Positions 20,462 through 30,079 of a stretch of DNA of 64,000 nucleotides are shown here, piece by piece (within the stretch, counting starts at the first letter, position 1; each line of letters opens with the position of its first letter). Under the pieces are notes generated by a model, which did no database searches, was not told the origin of the DNA, and saw nothing but the letters and a program-made list of their open reading frames with translations. The stretch is from Fragilaria crotonensis (Eukaryota; Bacillariophyta; Fragilariophyceae; Fragilariales; Fragilariaceae). Where the stretch lies: NCBI GenBank assembly GCA_022925895.1, contig JAKSYS010000008.1, positions 186,001 through 250,000 of the forward strand, written 5' to 3'. Both the position numbers and the translations under genes were made by a program.

Positions 20462-21676
20462 ATGGATTACAATGCCCTCTCCTACATCCATAGCAAGGAT
20501 GGCCTTGCAAAAGAAAGCAGCGGCGGTTATCAAAACATTCACTATGGAAATGATATGAATGATCCAATCCCAATTGATTTGCTTCCACCTAACTATCCCC
20601 TACACATTAAAGGAACTGTCGCTCCCTTTAAAGTACATGAAACACATGAAGCGGTCGGAGGTGAAACGTCGGACGACGACGAAGAAGAACAGTTAGACGA
20701 TCCAAACATTGGAGGCAACTGCTTGGAAGTAGGAGGCAATAATCGAACACAATCGCTAGAAGTGTTGAACAACGAAGAAGAAGGTGGAGCAATAGATGCA
20801 GAAGAGTTAGCCATACCATATACTGGAGACAACAAGTTCAAAGTTCCTGGCGTTGACAAAAAAGGAGGGCAACAGCAGATATCGGGCACCCCTTTGGAAG
20901 TTCACCACGCTGATATTGCTGGAAGTACAAGCATTGCGCCAACGAAGAAATGGAGCTTCCGACCAACTCATGCGGTCCTTATCACCCTACTGACCTGCAT
21001 GGTTACTGCCATGATCATCTCAGTTGTCCTGTCGAGTCGTAATCCAGCACCACGGATGTCACCCGAAGAGATTGCCTGCAATTTCATTGCACGACCGAAC
21101 TTGGTTGATTGTCGATCGACAGTCGAAGTTACTGCGTCTTCATCAAATGCTGCAGGAGTTAGAATTCCGAGCGAGATTAGAGTCTTGACGCAGCTGACTC
21201 ATTTGGAATTGGATTTAAGTGAATTGATCGGGACGATTCCCTCCACCCTGTCAAATCTGTCACGTCTGAACTTCTTGTCACTCTATGTCAACAAATTGAC
21301 TGGAACGATTCCCCCTCTTGCAACTCTCTCACAACTGACGTACTTGAATCTCGGTCATAACGAATTGGCAGGTTCCATCCCGTCACTTTCCAATCTATCG
21401 AAACTGGATTCACTATCAGTTGGCAACAATCAATTGACTGGTACAATTCCCGCACTTTCGAATCTCGCTCTGCTGACATCGTTGGAACTCGAGGAAAACC
21501 AATTGATTGGAACAATTCCCTCTCTTTCCAATCTCTCGCAGCTATCAACTTTGCTTCTCTACGACACTCAACTGTCTGGTACCATGCCGTCCTACCTTTG
21601 CTCATTACAAGGAATATCCATCGTCATTGATTGTGGTGAAATTACATGCGATCCAAATTGTTGCAGTTGTTGGTGA
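20462..21676 (+). CDS. LRR receptor-like single-pass membrane protein B
   Basis: A 404-residue close relative of gene A. It has family start MDYNALSYIH, a longer acidic cytosolic segment (about 60-150) with a DDDEEEQLDD patch, the motif KKWSFRP, a membrane segment at about 170-191, and a very short stalk. The cap (EEIACNFI...LVDCRST) is followed by LRRs almost identical in sequence to gene A and the same Cys-rich end (CGEITCDPNCCSCW). An in-frame Met lies 30 codons upstream, but the start is set by alignment with the other members. High similarity of the LRR part with a divergent linker suggests gene conversion or recent duplication. The ligand and partners are unknown. Confidence 0.86.
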   Translation: MDYNALSYIHSKDGLAKESSGGYQNIHYGNDMNDPIPIDLLPPNYPLHIKGTVAPFKVHETHEAVGGETSDDDEEEQLDDPNIGGNCLEVGGNNRTQSLEVLNNEEEGGAIDAEELAIPYTGDNKFKVPGVDKKGGQQQISGTPLEVHHADIAGSTSIAPTKKWSFRPTHAVLITLLTCMVTAMIISVVLSSRNPAPRMSPEEIACNFIARPNLVDCRSTVEVTASSSNAAGVRIPSEIRVLTQLTHLELDLSELIGTIPSTLSNLSRLNFLSLYVNKLTGTIPPLATLSQLTYLNLGHNELAGSIPSLSNLSKLDSLSVGNNQLTGTIPALSNLALLTSLELEENQLIGTIPSLSNLSQLSTLLLYDTQLSGTMPSYLCSLQGISIVIDCGEITCDPNCCSCW

Positions 21677-22180
21677 AGGCGATGTACTCCGTGCCCTTGC
21701 TCCGAGTTCAAAATACACGTTCGACTTGTGTACCAGTATGAAAATCCACCGACAGTACAAGTACTTGTACAGTACATGTACTCGGAGTATCACACATCAC
21801 ATATATATGAGTGTATATCTACACGCAATCTCCATCATGGTTGAACAAAGATATGCTCTTCACACGACTAAAAGACTGTGAACGGTGAACTGTGTACCAC
21901 TGAATAACGCTCAATAGTTGTTCTGTGTGTCTTTTGAACAGAGCGACCTTGAAATTGTTTTTTTCCTTTGCTCGACCATTAGAAGAAGGAACGAGAATGA
22001 ATGCCATGTTGCTGGTAGAAGTTCCTGTAGTTATGTAATGATTGTGCGTCTAATGTAGTACCAGAGTCCTGGTATGGACGAGGAGGGAGAAGAGAAGCCG
22101 ATTGATGCTCCACTGATGCTCATCACCATCAGCAAAGCAGTTCGGTTCGCGTTTGTTGTACATCTTTGATCAGTATTCCG
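21677..22180. other. Intergenic between LRR genes B and C
   Basis: No gene was found. GTAC-rich words lie at 21755-21795. From about 22090 the block GAGAAGCC...GATGCTC...CATCAGCA is shared with the flanks at 9310 and 24784. Confidence 0.45.
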
Positions 22181-22204
22181 AACGAGAAGACCGAGATGTG
22201 TTCT
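22181..22204 (+). promoter_or_regulatory. Conserved upstream element of LRR gene C
   Basis: AACGAGAAGACCGAGATGTG plus TTCT, 58 bases before the start at 22239. It is the best match to the copies at 9402 and 24875. Confidence 0.5.
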
Positions 22205-22238
22205 CGTTCAAGAAGTAAAGCGCATTAATTTCCTCAAG

Positions 22239-23456
22239 ATGGATCCCAATGCCCTTATCTACATCCACGCTAGCAAGGATGGCCTTGCAAACGAAAACAG
22301 AGGGGTTCAGTCCAGTTTTAAACATCAGAATTCTGAAATCCCAAGTCATGTGATACCCTCGAACCATCCTTTACACCCAAAAGGACCCCCAACAGTGACT
22401 GTCGCGGCGATTTCAACATCATCATCATCGGAAGAGTTGGAAGATGGATTATATCTAGTAAGCGATGAAGGAGAAGCCCAACTAAAGGAAGATACGCCGA
22501 CGGAAGCGTCCAATGATGATACTGATAGCATTACTGCATGCAATGAAGCAACAAAGAAATGGTACTTCCAATCATGCTATTTGGTCACGTTCGCACTTGC
22601 GACCTGCTGCATCATTGCCATCCCAGTCATCCTCTCAAGTCGCAATGCTACCTCCACTTCCGCCCCTTCGCCCGAACAGATTGCCTGCAATTTTATTTCA
22701 ATTTCGAAATTAATTGAGTGTCGATCGACGTATGCAGTGAGCCGACGACGTAGCATAAGCGGTACAATTCCGAGTGAGATTGGACTCTTGACGCAGCTGA
22801 CTTCTCTGGATTTGGCATCCAATCAATTGACGGGGACAATTTCTTCCACAGTTTCGAATCTCTCGAACCTGAAACGATTCTACATTGGTAACAACGCGTT
22901 AAAAGGGACAATTCCCTCGACACTCTCTAATCTCTCGCAACTGGTGGCTATGGGATTCTCCTTCAACCAATTGACTGGGACAATCCCTTCGTCTATTTCA
23001 AACCTTGCGCACCTGGAGTATTTGTTTCTCAACAACAACCAATTCAATGGAACCATCCCTTCCTTTATTTCAAATCTCTCGCACCTGCAAATCGTGTCAA
23101 TCTCCGCCAACCAATTGACTGGCGCCATCCCTTCCTATCTTTCAAGACTTCTGCAGCTGGAGTATCTTCATCTCAGCAACAACCACTTGACGGGCACCAT
23201 CCCTTTTTCAATTTCCAACCTCTCTAATCTGCGGGGAATGTACCTCGACAACAACCAATTGAATGGGACTATCCCACTTTCGTTTTCAAACCTATTGTCC
23301 CTCCAGTATTTGTATGCGGAACATAACCAATTGACGGGGACAATCCCCTCGTCCTTCTGCACATCACCAAATCATCAGCTTATCCGAATTGACTGCGGTG
23401 AGATCACATGCGATCCAGGTTGTTGTCATGATCGCAATTTGAATTCTTGTGACTAG
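22239..23456 (+). CDS. LRR receptor-like single-pass membrane protein C
   Basis: A 405-residue member of the array. It has start MDPNALIYIH, a cytosolic linker with an acidic patch, the motif KKWYFQ, a membrane segment at about 113-133, a short stalk, a cap (QIACNFI...LIECRST) and about eight LRRs. Unlike genes A, B and D, whose repeats are 23 residues, these follow the canonical plant period of 24 (ISNL..L..L.L..N...GTIPSx). The C-terminal cap is CGEITCDPGCC plus a short tail. The sequence continues into a duplicated tail block downstream. The different repeat length suggests a distinct ligand surface (inference). Confidence 0.86.
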   Translation: MDPNALIYIHASKDGLANENRGVQSSFKHQNSEIPSHVIPSNHPLHPKGPPTVTVAAISTSSSSEELEDGLYLVSDEGEAQLKEDTPTEASNDDTDSITACNEATKKWYFQSCYLVTFALATCCIIAIPVILSSRNATSTSAPSPEQIACNFISISKLIECRSTYAVSRRRSISGTIPSEIGLLTQLTSLDLASNQLTGTISSTVSNLSNLKRFYIGNNALKGTIPSTLSNLSQLVAMGFSFNQLTGTIPSSISNLAHLEYLFLNNNQFNGTIPSFISNLSHLQIVSISANQLTGAIPSYLSRLLQLEYLHLSNNHLTGTIPFSISNLSNLRGMYLDNNQLNGTIPLSFSNLLSLQYLYAEHNQLTGTIPSSFCTSPNHQLIRIDCGEITCDPGCCHDRNLNSCD

Positions 23457-23787
23457 GGAAAACGCTCCCAGGAAAACGCTCCCACACCCACACTCGTATC
23501 AGGAAATGACGGTCGAGAGGTAATGTAGAGAGTGACACTTCTACCTTCGAGTGCATGGTGCATACTCCGGGACGATCGGCGATCAAAAATAATCAAGGTT
23601 CAAACAACATTTGTATTCCAGTATGCAACGACTCGGTTATATGAGTAGTCGACAGGTCTTGTGTCATGGACAGGTTGTCAGGTTCGTTCGAATCATTCGA
23701 CTTGGAATCGTCACGTTAGAGCTGTAACCCCACCTGCTTTTCTGTGGTGGTCAAGGAATCCGATTAACTGTCAATCTTATAGTGCAT

Positions 23788-24058
23788 CCAATTGACGGGG
23801 ACCGTCGATTTTTCAATTCCAAATCTCTCGAACTTGTGGGGACTGAACCTCGACAACAACCAACTGATGCAGACCATCTCACCCTCGTTCTCAAACTACT
23901 TGTCACTCAAGTATTTTATGCAGAACACGACCAATTGACTGGGACAATTCCCTCATCCCTGCTCACCAACCAACCATCAGCTTATCCGAATTGAATGCGG
24001 TGAAATCGTACGCGATCCAGGTTGCTGTCATGATCGTGATGTCAAGTTATGTGACTAT
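23788..24058 (+). pseudogene. Detached duplicated 3' end of LRR gene C
   Basis: A decayed copy of the last three repeats and the C-terminal cap of gene C. Matches include NQLTGT/LDNNQL, the H(D/N)QLTGTIPSS block and the end CGEI..DPGCCHDRD. Frames are broken and there is no start. Similarity continues for about 230 bases past the stop (24059-24290 against 23457-23720), so the whole 3' end plus flank was tandemly duplicated. Confidence 0.75.
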
Positions 24059-24874
24059 GGGGAAGGACGGTGAACGGGCTCACCCAGCACAAAGGATAGG
24101 AAGGTCGAGGGCTATACAGAATGGCACTTCTGCCGTCACGTGCACACTTCGGGGCGGTCATTTACAAAAAATCAGGTTCCGACTACATTCGCTGTGATGC
24201 ACCGAAGGACTCAGTTATCCGATTAGTCGACGGGACTCGTTCAAGGCCCAGTCTTGTGGTAGTTTCGGATCATTCGGCTTGGAAACATCAAATTCGCAGT
24301 ACACCTATTTATTGGTGGTCGAAGTTGGAATTTTATGTCCTCAACCCTGTACCGGCCCAATAATGAGTCGATTACAAATAAAAGTATCTATCCATCACAC
24401 ACAGTTAGTGGTTGAACGTTGCAGATTTCATATCCTCTTTAAAATGAAGAATGGAATCCTGGGTGTATATGCTCCCGTTCCGATCGCGATTTATCTTGAC
24501 AAGAAAGAACAAGAAGAGAGAACTTCAAATCAGAATCCATTGTTGCCGGTACCATACTGCAATGATCGTGTCTCAGCACTAGGGCGATCGAGTACAGTAC
24601 GCTAGTCTCTGTATTGCATTCAAATCCCAGAATCCAGTGTTGCCGGTATTGCAATAATCTTGTCTCTACTACTAGTAGCACTCTAGAGTAGGGTGCTGGA
24701 GTATAGTACGCTGGTCTCTACATTGCATGGCCGCACAGTGTCCTGGTATTGAAACTCTTGCGGTCTCATCCCTTTGACGAGAAAGAAGAGAAGCCCAGTG
24801 ATGCTCATTATCAATCAGCAGCTGCTGCAGCAGAAAAGTTCGGTAAGGATTTGCTGTACCTTCCGTCATCTGAA
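24059..24874. other. Duplicated 3' flank and upstream region of LRR gene D
   Basis: 24059-24290 repeats the flank of gene C. From 24784 the block AGAAGAGAAGCCC...GATGCTCATTATCAATCAGCAG matches the flanks at 9310 and 22090. No gene was seen. Confidence 0.45.
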
Positions 24875-24897
24875 AACGAGAAGACCGAAATGTGTTC
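24875..24897 (+). promoter_or_regulatory. Conserved upstream element of LRR gene D
   Basis: AACGAGAAGACCGAAATGTG plus TTC, 75 bases before the start at 24950. Confidence 0.5.
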
Positions 24898-24949
24898 TTG
24901 TTCGAGGCGTAAGATGCAAGGAGCATAATTGTGCATTTGTTCCTCAAAA

Positions 24950-26500
24950 ATGGATGACGAAGCCCTTTCCTACAGCCAAAGCAAGGATGGCCTTGCCAAA
25001 GAAGACAACGGTCTCCAGTTCATATTCGAAGATCATCAAAATGACGCAATCCCAAGTCATTTGCTACCACCCAATCACCCCATACATGTTGAAGGACCCC
25101 CGAAATTCACAATCGCGGCGATTCGAACACCCTCCCCTTCAGAAGAAGTAGATTTGGAAGGCAAAGAAGCACGCGAAGTACGTGGGAAAACAGAAGAGGA
25201 AGCAGCAGGAGGACAATGTGGAAAACAAGAAGAAGATGTCGAAGAAGGAAGGCAACAGGAAGATGACACCCAAACAAAAGTGTCCCATTGTGAACATGAT
25301 GGCAGTACTAGCAATGCACCAACCAAGAATTGGTATTTCCGACCAGTGTATTTGGCTTTGTTCGCTCTTGCGACCTGCGTCATTATTGCTGCTATTGCTG
25401 TACCTGTCATTCTCACAAGTCAAAAGGAGGAAGCGACGAAGGTTGCGGCCCCTACATTCGCACCGACGAAGGTTCCGGCCCCTACATTCGCACCAACCTT
25501 CTCGCGAGAAGAAGTGAAAGAGTTGGAACAGAGGGAACAAATTGCATGCAATTTTATTCTACGAACGAACCTACATGATTGTCGATCGACTCTCAAAGTT
25601 GATGGGTCAGTCCAGCTAACACCAATTCCGAGTGAGATTGGACTCTTGACGCAACTGAGATCTATCGCATTGGATATCAGCCAATTGACTGGGACAATTC
25701 CCTTCTCCCTTTCAAATCTCACACGTTTGACCTACTTGTCACTCCAAAACTGCCAATTGAATGGGACGATTCCCTCTCTCTCAAGTCTCTCGCAGCTGAC
25801 GGGCTTGGATCTCAGCAACAATCAATTGACTGGTTTCATCCCCCCACTTTCAAATCTCTCGAAACTGGATTCGCTATCACTCGGCGGCAACCATTTGACT
25901 GGGACCATCCCCTCGCTTTCAAAGCTCTCTCAGCTGACATTGTTGTCACTTTTCGACAACACACTGACCGGGTCTATCCCCTCTCTTTCAAATCTTTCGA
26001 ACCTGGAGTCACTGTCACTGAGCAGCAAGAAATTGACTGGGACGATTCCCTCTCTTGCACAACTCTCGCAACTGACGTGGTTGGAACTCGTAGGCAACCA
26101 ATTGACTGGGACGATTCCCTCTCTTTCGAATCTATCGCGACTGACATTCTTGGACCTCAGCGACAATCGTTTGACGGGTTCCATCCCCTCTGTTTCAAAC
26201 CTCTCAAAGCTGGATTCACTGTTTCTAAACACCAACCGATTGACTGGGACCATCCCTCCCATGTCAACACTCTCGCAGCTGGTAAGCGTGGTCCTTTACG
26301 AAAACCAATTGGTTGGGACCGTCCCATCTCTCCCAAATTCCACGCAGCTGGTGCGGTTGGAACTTCACGACACCGAATTGACTGGGTCCATATCATCCTC
26401 TCTCTGCTCAGTCGGCATTTCCACTTTCTACATTGATTGCAATGACATGACTTGCCCTCCAGGGTGTTGCACGGATGCCTTTAGTAATTCCTGTGGATAA
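24950..26500 (+). CDS. LRR receptor-like single-pass membrane protein D
   Basis: The longest member, 516 residues. It has start MDDEALSYSQ, the family segment DHQNDAIPSHLLPP, and a Glu/Gln-rich cytosolic linker (65-115). The juxtamembrane motif KNWYFRPVYL leads into a membrane segment at about 133-156, followed by a stalk carrying two APTFAPTK-type repeats. The cap (QIACNFI...LHDCRST) is followed by about eleven 23-residue LRRs and a Cys-rich end (CNDMTCPPGCC). Seven codons upstream lies another Met, but alignment favours 24950. Relative to gene A it has gained several repeats by internal duplication. No kinase or other signalling domain is present, so a partner would be needed for signalling (inference). 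Confidence 0.87.
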   Translation: MDDEALSYSQSKDGLAKEDNGLQFIFEDHQNDAIPSHLLPPNHPIHVEGPPKFTIAAIRTPSPSEEVDLEGKEAREVRGKTEEEAAGGQCGKQEEDVEEGRQQEDDTQTKVSHCEHDGSTSNAPTKNWYFRPVYLALFALATCVIIAAIAVPVILTSQKEEATKVAAPTFAPTKVPAPTFAPTFSREEVKELEQREQIACNFILRTNLHDCRSTLKVDGSVQLTPIPSEIGLLTQLRSIALDISQLTGTIPFSLSNLTRLTYLSLQNCQLNGTIPSLSSLSQLTGLDLSNNQLTGFIPPLSNLSKLDSLSLGGNHLTGTIPSLSKLSQLTLLSLFDNTLTGSIPSLSNLSNLESLSLSSKKLTGTIPSLAQLSQLTWLELVGNQLTGTIPSLSNLSRLTFLDLSDNRLTGSIPSVSNLSKLDSLFLNTNRLTGTIPPMSTLSQLVSVVLYENQLVGTVPSLPNSTQLVRLELHDTELTGSISSSLCSVGISTFYIDCNDMTCPPGCCTDAFSNSCG

Positions 26501-26944
26501 GGATGGATTATCAGGGCCCGGCGCAGGCATGAAAGTTGCCAAGGTGTCTTCTTTGAGATTTGACACGAATTTTCTGATAATGTCGGTGGGGCAGAAACAG
26601 AAGGTTCAGTTTGAGATTGGGCAAGATAGCAGCAGAATCCTTCATAGATCACGTATACATTTCTTAGGCAATGCGACTTTCTGTCTGTCTGACATCCATG
26701 CTCGATAGAAGAACAGTACTAGCATACCAGGTTGTCGCACGAATGGTGTGCGGCGATTAGGAATATTCCTGCAGACAGGGGGTGCACGCTGATAATGTTG
26801 TAAGAACGTGCCTCGTCAACCTCACTCTTGTACCAGTCACCATCGCAAATTCCAAAATGGTTGCAGGTATTTGGTAGGGCTTGTTTTATTAGAAATTCCA
26901 AGGTCTTGTTGTACATCCAAACTCCACACGCTGAATCGAACTTG

Positions 26945-27175
26945 TCTGCCGCCTGGTTTTCAGGTATTGCAAGGTCGGTTTCCGGTTGATACGACACAGC
27001 CTTCGGCATTCATGACGACAATAAATTGGCACAAGTGCTATTCGAAATTCTGGGAACGCGGGAATTGTTGTGCGGGTACAGGGTCATGACCATGACAAGC
27101 CATTCGGCAAAGCGGACGTGCTTTGCTTCGTCAGTGAGCTGACATGACACACAATTAGCGTGGAATGAAGTCTTG
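26945..27175. repeat. Diverged block repeat, unit 1
   Basis: An imperfect copy of 27240-27520. Shared landmarks in order are GCAAGGTCGG(T/G)TTCC, CATGACGACA, CGGGAATT and GTGAGCTGACA / GTAAGCTCACA. Confidence 0.5.
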
Positions 27176-27239
27176 AATCATGTCTGTTAACTGGCTCCAA
27201 GGTCGTGTTGAACGAAAGTATGTTGAATCCAACTTTTCG

Positions 27240-27520
27240 GGTGTCTCGTTTTCGGGTCTTTGCAAGGTCGGGTTCCTGGGGGAAGGGATGTCACGTTCGT
27301 CGTCATGACGACATTCCAATAGGCACGAGTACGCTCCGGGAATTCTGGTTGCTTGGGATGCATTGTGAAAAAAGTATCGGTGTCAGCCATCTGGTTTGGA
27401 TGCAGTTTCATGGTCTGAAAAAGCCACGGGGGCGAACCGAAGTCATGTGGCAGCGTTTGTTTCGGTCAGTAAGCTCACAAGACACAGATTGGCTTGGAAT
27501 GAAATCCTGAATCATCTCGA
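27240..27520. repeat. Diverged block repeat, unit 2
   Basis: The second unit of the imperfect tandem pair. Its end, from GGCGAACCGAA onward, also matches 10630-10715. Confidence 0.5.
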
Positions 27521-28408
27521 TTGTCAACAGAGACAGATTTGTGAATTAGTCTTTGCCTTTAGAGTCTAACTTTGAGACAACTCTATGCAAGTCGACCCGG
27601 CGAGAATCGACTCTCCAACTTTGGATGCAATTTGATGATTGTCGTCCACCCTCACCACGCCAAATTCCGGTTCTCGTCTGCATCGCATACTAGTACTCAT
27701 CCCGTACATATATAACATGTTGGCACGAATGATACCGCGAATTGGGGTTTTGGTTTCTGCAGCGGATGCGATCAAGGTACTGCCACAATCATGCTTGGAT
27801 TGTTGTCCTGTGTTCAGTCAAACTATATCCCCAATTCCTCCCTTTCTTCGTGCCGTTGAAATCTTTTCAGCCCAGTGTATCATTGCTCGATGGCGATTGC
27901 AGGTGATTGGTGTGTGACGGCACAATACGTCGCCTCACATGCCGTGCCCAAACATGCGTCCCTGCCATCTGCGAGCCGTGCAATCCTGTCCAATTTCAGT
28001 TTGCTGTGGATCGCACTTCGTTGACGAGGGTACAGTATACACTATACACAGTAAACTCGAGTACTGAAGTGATCGTACTGTACTGTGGTTTCGGAAATGA
28101 ACCATCAAGTTAAGGAACACCGAACACCACATCATCATGGCAACGAATGCGAACGCTGATGCATCGTGAATCGGTCTGTTAATACTACTCAATGGACAAA
28201 TGTGACAAAACTGCGCAGACAACATAGTTGCGGCGCAAATATATTGTTGCAAACATTCAAGATCCAATTGCAATCTTTCAAGATCCAATTGCAATCTCCG
28301 TCTTCATGCGCATGCACAACAATGGAACTGCATGATTGCGCACATTGATCCTCTTATCCTCTGAGCAAAATGATACTAAAACAACTACAATCACCAATTG
28401 ACAAAATC

Positions 28409-29236
28409 ATGACTCAGCATTTAACGACAATCATCTATTTTCTGTTGCTTTCGCATGCATTGAGTCAATGCCATGCTGCCTGTACGGTCACCAACAGGTT
28501 CATCGGGAGGGATAGTGGCATTATGTTGCCTGTTGCGTTCAAATACGATGTCACAGTCAAGGCAGGCACAACACAGAGAGTGCTGAATGGTACCATCATA
28601 CCCGCGCTTGAAAAGGCCTTGGCCGCGAAGAGTGCTCCCAATCTCATTGTGGCCTGCGCCGCGGCGGGGAAGGATACTTCCAAGTTTTCAAACATTGTTG
28701 GTATCGATTTGGATCCCAGAGATTTCTAAATTGGCAACTGCACGTCCAAGGTATCGAACTGCTACACGGTTCACAGTGAGGTCATTCTATACACGAAATC
28801 GACAAACAAGGGTGCCAATGTAACGTATCTCATTGCAGTCGGAACGTTAATGCAGAGCAAGGCACTAGTTATCGGTGGTGTGGCGAATCCGGCAGTCGTG
28901 TCCTTGGGAAATATGAAATTTGCAAAGACTAGAACACGGTCTGTTGTCGTGTCCACACCAAAGCCAACGCGGAGACCGACAAGGAAACCGACACGACGGC
29001 CAACGAAACGAGGGACAGTCTCTCCCAAGACAGCACCGCCATTGTCAACACCTGCTCCAGTGCCGGCGCCAACTGGGAATACTGTGGGGCAAAAAATTGA
29101 GGAACTGCGAAGGGACAATCCGAAAGCGTTCATTTGAATGATTGTTGGAATAGTGCTCGGTTCGATTCTCATTCTCGGGGTCTGTGGGTTTTTCGGGCAA
29201 AAACAATACAAAGTTAAAAAAGGTTGGTGTTGCTAA
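28409..29236 (+). pseudogene. Stalked membrane protein, paralogue 1 (two in-frame stops)
   Basis: This is colinear with the intact paralogue at 30080-30910 over its whole length. It has a signal peptide (start MTQHLTT, end SQCHA), an ectodomain beginning ACTVTNRFIGRDSG, a Lys/Arg/Pro/Thr-rich stalk (KPTRRPTRKPTRRP) and a C-terminal membrane segment. The frame is kept throughout, but stop codons interrupt it at 28727-28729 (Leu in the paralogue) and at 29135-29137 (Gly in the paralogue), just before the membrane segment. It ends ...KKGWCC at 29236. Without readthrough the product would be a secreted 106-residue fragment. This is either a recent pseudogene or, less likely, a sequencing artefact. 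Function of the family is unknown. Confidence 0.78.
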
Positions 29237-30079
29237 GGGAGCCAGCACGATCTTCTCTGGTGACGATTCCGAAGATATGGAGCGGAACCAACTTTTTCGT
29301 CGTCCTACTATTGGACCCTTTTGAATGCTATATTTTAAACTCTAGATTTGTAGGTTGACGGCAGTTCTACAAATCATATGCAACTCAATCATTGTACGTG
29401 AAAGGTCCGAACCCCGCTTTAGTTCAGAATCGATGACTTTGCTGTAGTTCATCCAGATTTCTTCTTTGTTTATTGCACAGCGAAGTCGCTTCGCCACTGC
29501 TGGTGACCATCATCATTCTGCTTTTTGCAGGAAGGAAAATTCCTGTCGGGCTCCCATTCGTTGTCGTCATTCCGTCGCACTCAGGATTCTAGTAGTAGTA
29601 GTGCATTTTACTGCGCGCCTGGGATTAGGCGAGCATTATGTAGGGCGGAGAAGTACAATTGTGTACTCCATCCTCCACTCTCCATTCCATTTGTCTATAC
29701 GAATGCTACTGTACTATCAGGTACTGCAGTACTTGTACGGAAATGCGCAGTACTACGTAGTACATGCGTATGATACGTCGAGTACTCGACTATGGAATAT
29801 GATACTTCTACTCCTACTGTACTTGTATTGATAGAGTTATACTACTACCGGTAGCACAAAACACAACATCAAAAATATATGACGTTTCGTCACTCGATGG
29901 ATGATTAAAACCGAAGCCCATTGTCGATCAAAACTGCACAGTCTCGATTAGGAGCATTACGCTCTCTCGTCCAACACCACAAGCAAGGCCATGCACCAAA
30001 CAAATCCGAATACGCATTGATCCTCGCATCGTCCGAACAGAAAACACTACAACAACTGCAATCACCAATCGACAACGAC
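29237..30079. other. Intergenic between paralogues 1 and 2
   Basis: No gene was found. GTAC-rich words fill 29640-29860. From about 29890 the upstream block shared by the three paralogues begins (AAACTGC(A/G)CAG near 29931 and CAATTGAC just before the start). Confidence 0.45.

Larger units (their letters stand above)
26501..28408. other. Long intergenic region with imperfect tandem repeats
   Basis: No gene was found. 26945-27175 and 27240-27520 are diverged copies of one block (both contain CATGACGACA, GCAAGGTCGG and (A/G)(C/G)TTGGAAT or similar), related to 10420-10735. Near 28253-28297 the 22-base word TTCAAGATCCAATTGCAATC plus TT is repeated in tandem. AAAACTGCGCAG at about 28206 recurs upstream of the next two paralogues. 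Confidence 0.5.

Noticed and set aside
25930-26436. Open frames on both strands within LRR gene D
   Set aside because: They are antisense and shifted-frame shadows of the LRR repeats. The antisense always reads GIVPVNWL-like words.
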